NCBI GenBank assembly: GCA_015661965.1
Contig: DQVA01000027.1
Coordinates: forward strand, 1 to 5,198
DNA from: Candidatus Bipolaricaulota bacterium
GTDB lineage: Bacteria > Bipolaricaulota > Bipolaricaulia > Bipolaricaulales > Bipolaricaulaceae
Length of the DNA: 5,198 nucleotides
Reading direction: 5' to 3'
The notes below the pieces were generated by a model. That model saw only the letters and a list, made by a program, of their open reading frames with translations. It was not told where the DNA came from and ran no database searches. The translations under genes and the position numbers were made by a program. Shown here piece by piece: positions 1 through 5,198 of the stretch (position 1 is the stretch's first letter; the number at the start of each line of letters is the position of its first letter).

Positions 1-243
1 CCTACCTCAGGAGCACGAAGCTTCTTCCGCGGTTCATGCGGGAGCTGAGGCGGGGGACCAAGGTGCGGGATCACGGGTTCCCCAAGCCGGAGGCCATCTA
101 CAAGCTCATCTACCTTGAGAGCGAACGGCAAGGTGGCAAATGGGAAAGGAGGCTCAAGGGGTTCGTTGAAGCCCAGGGGGGAACTGGAGCGGATGTTTGC
201 CAAACGGTACCCTGTGCCACAAAATCTGACACAGAATTTGTGA
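1..243 (+). pseudogene. IS256-family (mutator-type) transposase, C-terminal fragment, frameshifted
   Basis: This is the C-terminal end of a DDE transposase of the IS256/mutator family. The gene enters from outside the window and is read in frame from base 3. The segment STKLLPRFMRELRRGTKV, then FPKPEAIYKLIYLESER and RRLKGFVEA, matches the helical region that follows the catalytic Glu in this family. At the six-G run 176-181 the frame shifts by one base. The continuation in the other frame (GELERMFAKRYP, ending QNL and TGA at 241-243) is the expected family C-terminus. Removing one G would restore the normal ending. The original frame runs on to 434 but encodes nothing recognisable after the G run. 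The catalytic Asp residues lie outside the window, so the state of the rest of the gene is unknown. Family assignment is confident. The frameshift could be a real mutation or a base-calling error in a homopolymer. Confidence 0.82.
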
Positions 244-252
244 CGCTACTGC
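217..252 (+). repeat. Right terminal sequence of the IS256-family element
   Basis: Read on the minus strand, the sequence just inside this end is AGTAGCGTCACAAATTCTGT, which resembles the terminal inverted repeats of IS256-family elements (a TGTCA-like core followed by an A/T-rich AATTCTGTGT block). The transposase stop codon lies inside it. It contains an imperfect tandem repeat (cacaaaatctgac, then cacagaatttgtgac). RayT coding similarity stops immediately outside, at about 249, so the IS boundary lies near 248-252. The matching left end and the target-site duplication are outside the window, so the exact boundary is inferred. Confidence 0.6.
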
Positions 253-480
253 CGCATCCCCCGGGAGAGATTGGCTCCCGGGGTTTCGATGAGCAGGTGG
301 TGGGTTCAGCATCAGGCAATAGGCGTAACAGCGCCAGCGATAGCGTTCCACCACCTCGGCCAGGACCTCCAGGAATGCGAGGCGATCTTGGGCGTCTAAG
401 TGGATGGGCTGCCCGGCGTTTCCCCGGGAGGTGATGTGGCGCGCGGCCCCCGGAAGCTCTAGTCGCAACGGCCTGACCAT
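249..480 (-). pseudogene. REP-associated tyrosine transposase (RayT, Y1_Tnp / IS200-like), truncated and frameshifted
   Basis: This is the N-terminal part of a RayT-type single-strand transposase, a family of HUH/Y1 enzymes that act on REP-like hairpins. From the start at 480 it reads MVRPLRLELPGAARHITSRG, then the conserved DRLAFLEVLAEVVERYRWRC and YAYCLM, all typical of the family. Another in-frame ATG at 501 exists, but family members usually begin at M-x-R-P-L-R, so 480 is preferred. After LMLN the frame breaks at about 297-303. In the next frame the sequence continues HHLLIETPGANLSRGMRQ, the expected continuation. The break falls exactly on the N-H-x-H-L-L metal-binding motif. Similarity ends at GMRQ, where the IS256 end begins, so the catalytic Tyr half is missing. 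The product cannot be active. The ORF that continues to 154 is fused into IS sequence and has no meaning there. Confidence 0.85.
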
Positions 481-506
481 GGCGGCAACACAATCAGCCA
501 CATCAA

Positions 507-526
507 GAGTAAATACCTGACCCCAA
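507..526 (-). repeat. RayT-associated upstream sequence (GGGGTCAGGT-type motif)
   Basis: On the minus strand, 27 bases upstream of the preferred RayT start, the sequence reads TTGGGGTCAGGTATTTACTC. From memory, a TTGGGGTCAGGT motif is commonly found flanking RayT genes in many bacteria and probably marks the end of the mobilised unit or its recognition site. Only one copy is visible, as expected if the partner copy was lost with the other half of RayT. The motif is seen directly; its role is inferred. Confidence 0.45.
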
Positions 527-1715
527 AGTCAACGGGCAGGGGGATCGTGGTGCGGCTTATCTGGCCGGCCCAGCCCCGCTACCCGGCTGGGACGGTCGCG
601 GTGGTGGAGGTGCCCGGGGCGGATACCACCGGAGGGGTGGAGCTTCCGCGGGGGAGGCCCGTGACCCCCTGGTGGAACAGGGCCTGGTGGTGGTCTCCTT
701 CGCCTTCTCCGGGGGAGGCCGGCCGCCGCTCCGCTCCAGCGGAGCCTACGACCACCGGGGTATGAACTCCCTATGGCCCTACGGGACGTGGTGCGCTTTC
801 TGCACGGTGAGCTCCCCGCCGAGGGCGGCTGTTTCATCTCGGACATCCTCCCTTATCCGGTGCTCCAGGTGGGCCTGATTGGCTCCTCCAATGGGGGGAA
901 CACGGCGATGGTGGCCCTGGGCCTGTTCGGTGCGGAGATGGGGGTGGACTGGTACGTGGGTTGGGAGAACCCGGCCGGGGTACAGTTCACCACGGTGGAC
1001 ATCGGCTCGCGGAGGAAATCGTTGCCCGGCTACGTGCCTTGTTCCTGTAAGCTCACCCCGGCCGGGACCGAATGTAATGTGGATTACACTCACTTGCGCT
1101 GGGACGGGGAGGCCGTCTCCCGGGGCTGGGGCCCCCAGGGCCGCGGCACCCGCGGCGTCCTCTATCACGACCTCAACGGGAACGGCAGCTACGAGGAGGG
1201 GGATTACGTGCTCGGGGCTTCCCCCGGCACCTTCAATGGAGTGGAGAAGCGGGTCTACTCCACCGCAGCCCTGGAAGCGGTGGCCGAACGGGGCCTGAGA
1301 GACCCTTGGCCCCTGGAGGTCGCCACCCTGGAGGAGGCTCAGGCCTACTGGGCCATCTGCGATATAAGCCGCTACTACGACGAGGTTTTACAAGCACTTC
1401 CCGACCTTACGGCCATCGTGATCGGCTCGCAGGTGGACCACGTACAAGTTGCCCCGGATCACCCCCACATCCTCCTCCAGTACTGGGGCTGGCAGGAAGC
1501 GGGGACCTACTGGGTGCGGCTTAATCCCGACTCCGCTTACGTTGAGCTCCTCTTCGGCCGGCCGGGAGCGGTTGATAACCCCGCTGGCACTCCGGTGGAC
1601 TGCCGAAACATCGCCGGGATGCTGGAACCGGAGGCGATCCCGGACCGGATCACCAGGGCCGCGGCCGCCCTGGAACTCTCCGACCGCACCCAGTACGGGA
1701 GTTGGGCCCCGGACT

Positions 1716-1730
1716 TAAGCACGGTGCTTA
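1716..1730. repeat. Near-perfect 15-nt palindrome
   Basis: TAAGCAC and GTGCTTA form two perfect 7-base arms around a single central G. It lies four bases before a much stronger hairpin and at the point where hydrolase similarity fades. Such a compact palindrome could be a protein-binding site or part of a structured 3' region. No function is shown. Confidence 0.5.
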
Positions 1731-1733
1731 CAG

Positions 1734-1765
1734 GGGGCCGGGAGGCCCAGGCGCCTCCCGGCCCC
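1734..1765. repeat. Perfect 13-bp GC-rich inverted repeat (hairpin)
   Basis: GGGGCCGGGAGGC and GCCTCCCGGCCCC pair perfectly around the 6-base loop CCAGGC. The stem is very stable, but no T-run follows; instead GGGGGTCAAGGGGG follows at 1766-1779. It lies where the hydrolase remains end and the propeller fragment begins, so it probably marks the old intergenic space. It could be a terminator lacking a U-tract or an intergenic repeat unit such as a REP-like target for RayT. Pairing is seen directly; the role is open. Confidence 0.6.
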
Positions 1766-1780
1766 GGGGGTCAAGGGGGT

Positions 1781-2147
1781 ACCGTGCCTGCTAACACTCT
1801 CTACCTCCCTCACGGCGTAGCCCGGCTCCCTGAGGGGGCACATTGATCTGCGACGGGAGCTCCGCCCCGCCGGGGGAACCGCTCCCCGGGGTGGCCGGGT
1901 CTTCATCGTGAACTCTACCGGGGAGGTGGTCTGGGAATACGCAAGCGGCCTCCAGTTCCCCCACGATGCCGAGCTGGATCCTTCCGGGCAGCGGCTGCTT
2001 GTCGCCGACACCGACATCGAGGTCTCCCCAGAGGGGGAACTGGTCTGGCAGTTTTTTGGCCTGAATCTCCCTGACGAAGCGGAATTGCTTCATTGCCATC
2101 ATCCGCTGGGAAAGGCTGCCCCTTGCTTGTCCCCCGGGCAGGGGTAG
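1781..2147 (+). pseudogene. Arylsulfotransferase/NHL-type beta-propeller fragment, frameshifted
   Basis: The segment from about 1780 reads NTLYLPHGVARLPEG in the hydrolase frame. It shifts by one base at the G run 1834-1838 and continues as HIDLRREL, then RVFIVNSTGEVVWEYASG, LQFPHDAELDPSGQRLLVAD and VSPEGELVWQFFGLNLPDEA. The blocks STGEVVWEYASGLQFPHDAEL and SPEGELVWQFFGLNLPDEAEL are two copies of one propeller blade motif. The G-E-V-V-W and P-H-D-A-E-L pattern is typical of arylsulfotransferase-like (ASST) and NHL-repeat proteins. After VADTD the usual N-N-R-V segment is missing, which suggests a small in-frame deletion. After DEAELL (about 2085) the sequence stops looking like a propeller; the frame ends at TAG 2145-2147. 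Only about one and a half blades survive, so this is a relic without a usable start. An open stretch from a GTG at 1908 gives 79 residues but is not a convincing gene. Confidence 0.6.
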
Positions 2148-2177
2148 CGAGTGAGCCCCGACGCTCTTTGGGGGGAA

Positions 2178-3323
2178 TTACAGGCGCTGGTAGCCCCACG
2201 CCTCGAAGGCAAAGCCCCAGTTTTGGTTCACCTTGGCGATGGCCTCCTCGTCCAACTCGTACACGTTCTTCCGGTAGCCGGCCACGGAGGTTATGTAGGA
2301 TCGAAAGGCGGGCTCCGCGGCGGTGAACCCGGGCAATCTCAGCTCCTCGTAGATGCGGCGGAGCTGCTCCAAGGGCGAGCGCTCCAGGTCCTCAAACCTT
2401 ATCTCCACCAGGTTTCCCGGTGGGAGGAGGGGCCTGTCGGCGAGGAACCTCCCCAGCAGTCGCCGATAGAACCCGAGGACGTTCTCCTCCACCTCATCCG
2501 GCCCGATCCGCTGGAGCTGGGACCTGGGGAGAACGGTGCGGTGGAGATGCAGGGTGGAGAGGAAGACGCGGTAGGGATCGCGATGGATGTGGATGAACTT
2601 GGCCTGTGGGAACATCCGCAGCAAGATCCTGATGCGGGCGGTGTTGGCGCAGTTCTTCAGGATCAGGCGCTTCCCTTGGTTGGCCAGCGTTACCTTGCGT
2701 AGGAGCAACATGTAGGTGGCCATCCATTGGTCCACGACGTTCTGGGGGGCTCCCTCAAACAGGACGTACCGTTCGAAGAAGTGGCACGCCCTACGGGGAA
2801 AGGAAAAACCGTGTAAGAAAGAGTAGGGAGACATGTTAGCCAGGGCGAACTCGTCCTCCTGGGGGGCGTCTAGGAGGAGGGGGATGTTGTCTATTAGCCT
2901 AGTGGGATACCGCTCCCGGGTCTTCCGCTCCAAGAAGTACTTGATCACACCCCCGCCTGCCAGGAAGAACCCCGGTGCCATCGCCTGGAAGGTCGTGAGA
3001 TACCCGAAGTTACCGTCCTGGCACAGCAAGTTGTAAAGGTGCGTGGTGCCGCTCCGCCAGTGGCCGATGATGAAGATGGGGGAAGGATGGATCTCGGTCC
3101 TGCGGATGCGCTTCCCATGGCGGGCGCGTTCCCACAGCCGGAGGGGGGACGTGAGCAAGGTGGTGGAGGAGACGAACAGGGCCCGCGGGATGAACTCCCG
3201 GTCGATCCCCCCACCCTCGCGGAGGAGCCGGAGCCAGCTACGGAAGGAGCCTAAGGCAACGGGGTGCTCGGCATGGGAGGGACGTCTTGGGTTGCTGGCT
3301 GGTGCTCCTTTTATCTTAGTCAT
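2178..3323 (-). CDS. PAPS-dependent sulfotransferase (Sulfotransfer_3-type)
   Basis: This 381-residue protein is a full-length member of the bacterial sulfotransferase family that transfers sulfate from PAPS to an acceptor. The 5'-phosphosulfate-binding loop is IIGHWRSGTTHLYNLL (residues 85-100), with the P-loop-like R-S-G-T-T. The family motif DAPQEDEFAL is at 152-161. KNCANTARIRILLRMFP (223-239) leads into the 3'-phosphate-binding motif FIHIHRDPYRVFLSTLHLH (243-261), with Arg248 and Ser256 as the expected contacts. The C-terminus VYELDEEAIAKVNQNWGFAF and W-G-Y is also typical. There is no signal peptide, so it should act in the cytoplasm or at the inner membrane face. Its ATG overlaps the stop of the upstream propeller gene in ATGA, and no good ribosome binding site precedes it, so translation is probably coupled. 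Acceptor unknown: lipid, glycan or small molecule are all possible. The gene is intact, unlike everything to its left. Confidence 0.93.
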   Translation of the reverse strand: MTKIKGAPASNPRRPSHAEHPVALGSFRSWLRLLREGGGIDREFIPRALFVSSTTLLTSPLRLWERARHGKRIRRTEIHPSPIFIIGHWRSGTTHLYNLLCQDGNFGYLTTFQAMAPGFFLAGGGVIKYFLERKTRERYPTRLIDNIPLLLDAPQEDEFALANMSPYSFLHGFSFPRRACHFFERYVLFEGAPQNVVDQWMATYMLLLRKVTLANQGKRLILKNCANTARIRILLRMFPQAKFIHIHRDPYRVFLSTLHLHRTVLPRSQLQRIGPDEVEENVLGFYRRLLGRFLADRPLLPPGNLVEIRFEDLERSPLEQLRRIYEELRLPGFTAAEPAFRSYITSVAGYRKNVYELDEEAIAKVNQNWGFAFEAWGYQRL

Positions 3324-4948
3324 CTTTCCGCATCGCTGATCATGACTAGCCCGAAGATGGTGGTGGAATAGAGGACGCCGCCGTCCGGGTGGATGAACAG
3401 GGCCCCCGCCCAGTTGTTGTACCCCAGGCCGGTTCCCACTAGCTTCTTGTACACGGTCCTCCCGGTGGCGAAATCGATGGCGGTGAGGTACCAGTTGGTG
3501 ACCGGGCAGGACTCGCTCCGCCAGTACATGTACACCAGGCCGTTCCCCAAGGAAAGCTTAAACACTCCAATGCCCTTCTCACTGCTTTCCCAGATTTCCC
3601 GGCACTCGTAGGAGCCGTCGGAGTGTCGGATTAGGTCCACCCGGGTAAGGCCTCCTACGGGACGGGAGCGGGGGAAGGTATGGTGCCCCCAGTTGTTCTC
3701 CACCAGCACTGAGTAGACTCCCGTGCCCTCCCCGGTTGCGTCGGCATGCTCGAAACATACGGTGCTCACGTCCGTGCCGCTTTCGCCTTCCCGGAAGAGC
3801 GGCGTTTTGCACACCACTTCACCATCGGAGCGTCTGATAAAAAGCAGATTGATCCTGGGCTCGGCGTTGTCGGTGATCACTACAAACCCATCTTCTGGGC
3901 TTCCCAGTAGGGAGACGGAGGTGCCCGAGCCCCGGGAGATGTGCCCCGGTTTTTTCCGGGGACCGCGGTCGTAGGGCGTGCGCCAGTCTACCACGATGCG
4001 GCCGCTTCCATCCTGATGGAATCGGTACAGGGCGTGATCCGATACGATGTAGACGCCGTCTTCACCCACAGCGAACGAGTTCTCGATTACCTCCCCTTCC
4101 AGGCGCAGGGGGTGGACCTCGCCGGTGGCCAGCTCGATGGTGCCCACCATCCCTCCGGTGGTGGCATACCAGTAGTACCCTCCGCCCCAGTCCGGCAGGA
4201 CCCAGGCCACGCTGTCCTGGTGCGGCCAACGCATCGGCACCACGTAGTCCCGCAGGTCGTATTCCCGCACCAGCTCGAACTCCCCCCCTGGCTGGGGGAG
4301 TTGCACTACCTGAACGGTGTTTTCGGTGGTGGGGACCACCGCCCGATCCTCCGCGTCTAGGTAGAAGTACATCCCAGCGCCGATGTACTCCCAGGGCATG
4401 ATACCCTGCAGGAGCCAATAGCCGGGCCGGGGGGGAAGGTCATAAGAGGCCAATTCCTCCAGCGTATAGGGGTCCATGAGCTCGAGCTGGAACCTCCTCC
4501 CGTTGCTATAGACGGCCACGAGCCGTCCTGAGCTATCGAAGGCGATCGTCCCGTAGCCCCCGAAGCCCTGCGTCCTCGAGCTGACCTGTGAGTGCAATCC
4601 CAGCGGGCCACTGGCCTCGTAGGTGTCACTCATGTAGCTGTCGCAGTGCATGTTGTTGTCGTCGTTTGCGGCCATGAAAGGGTGTTGAGGGATCGCGACG
4701 TGGGGGATGGGTTGTGGGGTGTACGGAGGGGTGTATTGCATAAAATCTCCACACTCCGGCCCCGGTTCGGCCCCGGGATGGAACAGGTAGTTCAGGGCTA
4801 CCCTGACGTATTCCCAGGGGTAAAGGATCCAGTTCGGAATCGGTTTTACCTGACCCGGGCTGAAGGCGACGTAACCCCAGTAGATGACCAAAGGGAGACA
4901 CACGACGAACAGCGCCATGGCGATCAGCAGCATGATCTTACGGACCAT
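3320..4948 (-). CDS. Membrane-anchored exported beta-propeller protein of unknown function
   Basis: This 542-residue protein starts at ATG 4948, chosen because AGGAGGA lies four bases upstream; a GTG 60 bases earlier would add 20 residues but has no such signal. Residues 5-27 (IMLLIAMALFVVCLPLVIYWGY) form a signal anchor behind Arg-Lys, so the rest should lie outside the membrane. A Pro-rich, Trp/Tyr-rich linker (30-90) is followed by repeated strand-turn units typical of a propeller. Distinctive stretches are GTIAFDSSGRLVAVYSNGR (133-151), GMYFYLDAEDRAVVPTTEN (192-210), VYIVSDHALYRF (299-310), PYDRGPRKKPGH (325-336), VITDNAEPRINLL (357-369), NWYLTAIDFATGRTVY (485-500) and GTGLGYNNWAGA (505-516). 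I recall closely similar motifs in uncharacterised actinobacterial proteins, so this is a conserved family, not an orphan. Six Cys in the exported part (66, 102, 380, 397, 449, 481) may form disulfides. It is not recognisably a PQQ enzyme or an arylsulfotransferase. It is the first gene of the pair with the sulfotransferase. Function unknown. Confidence 0.88.
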   Translation of the reverse strand: MVRKIMLLIAMALFVVCLPLVIYWGYVAFSPGQVKPIPNWILYPWEYVRVALNYLFHPGAEPGPECGDFMQYTPPYTPQPIPHVAIPQHPFMAANDDNNMHCDSYMSDTYEASGPLGLHSQVSSRTQGFGGYGTIAFDSSGRLVAVYSNGRRFQLELMDPYTLEELASYDLPPRPGYWLLQGIMPWEYIGAGMYFYLDAEDRAVVPTTENTVQVVQLPQPGGEFELVREYDLRDYVVPMRWPHQDSVAWVLPDWGGGYYWYATTGGMVGTIELATGEVHPLRLEGEVIENSFAVGEDGVYIVSDHALYRFHQDGSGRIVVDWRTPYDRGPRKKPGHISRGSGTSVSLLGSPEDGFVVITDNAEPRINLLFIRRSDGEVVCKTPLFREGESGTDVSTVCFEHADATGEGTGVYSVLVENNWGHHTFPRSRPVGGLTRVDLIRHSDGSYECREIWESSEKGIGVFKLSLGNGLVYMYWRSESCPVTNWYLTAIDFATGRTVYKKLVGTGLGYNNWAGALFIHPDGGVLYSTTIFGLVMISDAER

Positions 4949-4958
4949 AGGTCCTCCT
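4949..4958 (-). promoter_or_regulatory. Strong Shine-Dalgarno sequence for the propeller gene
   Basis: On the minus strand AGGAGGACCT directly precedes the ATG at 4948. The AGGAGG core is a near-complete match to the anti-Shine-Dalgarno sequence, with short spacing (four bases). It decides the start of the propeller gene over the GTG at 5008. Confidence 0.75.
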
Positions 4959-4968
4959 ATTTCCGGGA

Positions 4969-4996
4969 ACGATACCGATCTGACATAAAATTGCAA
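4969..4996 (-). promoter_or_regulatory. Candidate sigma-70-type promoter of the propeller-sulfotransferase operon
   Basis: On the minus strand TTGCAA (4996-4991) and TATCGT (4974-4969) are separated by 16 bases. Each matches the -35 or -10 consensus at four of six positions. Transcription would begin just before the Shine-Dalgarno sequence, giving a leader of under 20 bases. The matches are weak and were found by eye. Confidence 0.25.
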
Positions 4997-5175
4997 AACG
5001 GCTCCCACCGCTCGGTAGGTGTGGGAACAGGATTGGCCTCCTCAGTGCTGGTTCGCAGTGGGGTCACAACCCATACGAAGTCGAACGGGCTTTGTATCCG
5101 CTTGGACATTTAAGTTCTGCTGTTCGAGATCGAGGCTCGTGTTTTGACATCTCAAGCCCCAGGGAGAAACGGCGG
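4997..5175. other. Non-coding region upstream of the operon
   Basis: No convincing gene lies here. Frames open on the plus strand are antisense continuations of the propeller gene and show no protein-like pattern. An imperfect inverted repeat (minus strand TCCCACACC, then GGTGGGA, about 5006-5026) sits just upstream of the candidate promoter and could be an operator, but it is short and bulged. Base composition is less GC-rich than the genes, as expected of intergenic DNA. Confidence 0.4.
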
Positions 5176-5198
5176 GCTGCCCGGTTCCCTCGGGCAGC
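5176..5198. terminator. Perfect 8-bp hairpin at the window edge, possible terminator
   Basis: GCTGCCCG and CGGGCAGC pair perfectly around the 7-base loop GTTCCCT, and the stem may extend beyond the window. On the minus strand it is followed by CCGCCGTTTCTCC, a poor T-tract, so it could end transcription of a gene lying further right. The plus-strand continuation is not visible. A terminator is the simplest explanation; an intergenic repeat is the alternative. Confidence 0.4.

Larger units (their letters stand above)
541..1846 (+). pseudogene. Alpha/beta-hydrolase with GSSNG elbow and EF-hand-like loop; 5'-truncated, frameshifted
   Basis: Three frames join into one hydrolase-like protein. 541 to about 650 gives VVRLIWPAQPRYPAGTVAVV and VEVPGAD. 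About 654-772 gives EARDPLVEQGLVVVSFAF and AYDHRGMNSL. From 773 one long frame gives MALRDVVRFLHGEL onwards. The first switch is at the G run 650-654, the second near 771-773. The long frame carries the nucleophile elbow GLIGSSNGGN (Ser codon 887-889, residue 39 counting from 773), an EF-hand-like calcium loop HDLNGNGSYEEGD (residues 132-144), and a plausible acid/base pair, Asp222 in SQVDHVQ and His230 in APDHPHI. Enzyme-like similarity fades by about 1733. The frame stays open through two hairpins and reads into the next gene's remains before stopping at 1846. No N-terminal signal or ribosome binding site remains, because the RayT element sits directly upstream. A gene caller would report 773-1846 as a 357-residue CDS, but it lacks the early strands of the fold. 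Substrate unknown; an esterase or dienelactone-hydrolase-like role is possible. Confidence 0.65.

Noticed and set aside
36..434. 132-residue open frame starting in the IS256 transposase
   Set aside because: Only the part before the G run 176-181 is transposase; the rest is out of frame and antisense to RayT.
2115..2148. Possible hairpin GCTGCCCC ... GGGGTAGC as terminator of the sulfotransferase operon
   Set aside because: The loop is 18 bases, one pair is G-U, and no T-run follows on the minus strand; too weak to annotate.
2151..2702. Long open frame on the plus strand opposite the sulfotransferase
   Set aside because: It is the antisense of a gene with clear family motifs, and its translation shows no domain pattern of its own.
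3944..3961. CCCCGG, six T, CCGGGG inverted repeat, resembling a terminator or an A6 slippery site on the minus strand
   Set aside because: It lies inside the propeller coding sequence and encodes the conserved R-K-K-P-G stretch in frame; there is no alternative-frame product worth calling.
4592..5113. Plus-strand open frame overlapping the propeller start and upstream region
   Set aside because: It is mostly antisense to the propeller N-terminus, lacks a ribosome binding site and has no recognisable protein pattern.
5040..5175. Possible tRNA or small RNA (GTTCGAGATCGAGGCTCG looks like a T-loop)
   Set aside because: No acceptor or anticodon stem can be folded around it.
1..5198. CRISPR array or phage defence system
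   Set aside because: No spaced direct repeats and no Cas, nuclease, toxin or defence-type domains are seen.

Overview
The window is GC-rich bacterial chromosome. It divides into a left part of broken genes and mobile-element remnants (1 to about 2150) and a right part with two intact genes on the minus strand (2178-4948). I cannot assign a phylum. The sulfotransferase and the propeller protein resemble sequences I recall from actinobacteria and other GC-rich environmental bacteria, but that is memory, not a search.

Left part. Positions 1-243 hold the 3' end of an IS256-family (mutator-type) transposase with one frameshift, followed by the terminal sequence of the IS. This IS end abuts a truncated REP-associated tyrosine transposase (RayT, IS200-like Y1/HUH family) on the minus strand (249-480). 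The RayT is also frameshifted at its metal-binding HUH motif, and a RayT-type upstream sequence lies at 507-526. The RayT remnant in turn abuts a 5'-truncated alpha/beta-hydrolase pseudogene (541-1846, plus strand), which keeps a GSSNG nucleophile elbow and an EF-hand-like loop but has at least two frameshifts. Next come two strong inverted repeats and a fragment of an arylsulfotransferase/NHL-type beta-propeller protein (1781-2147, plus strand), itself frameshifted. The simplest reading is nested insertion: RayT into or beside a decaying hydrolase gene, then IS256 into RayT.

Right part. A membrane-anchored, exported beta-propeller protein (542 aa, 4948-3320) and a PAPS-dependent sulfotransferase of the Sulfotransfer_3 type (381 aa, 3323-2178) overlap by the four bases ATGA. 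They almost certainly form a translationally coupled operon. The first gene has a strong Shine-Dalgarno sequence; the second has none worth the name. A weak sigma-70-like promoter can be proposed just upstream, and a perfect hairpin lies at the right edge of the window.

How they might work together: the sulfotransferase should use cytoplasmic PAPS to sulfate an unknown acceptor. The propeller would sit outside the membrane and could bind or handle the product. The coupling is visible in the sequence; the joint function is inference. The arylsulfotransferase-like relic next door makes a sulfate-related locus conceivable but does not prove it.
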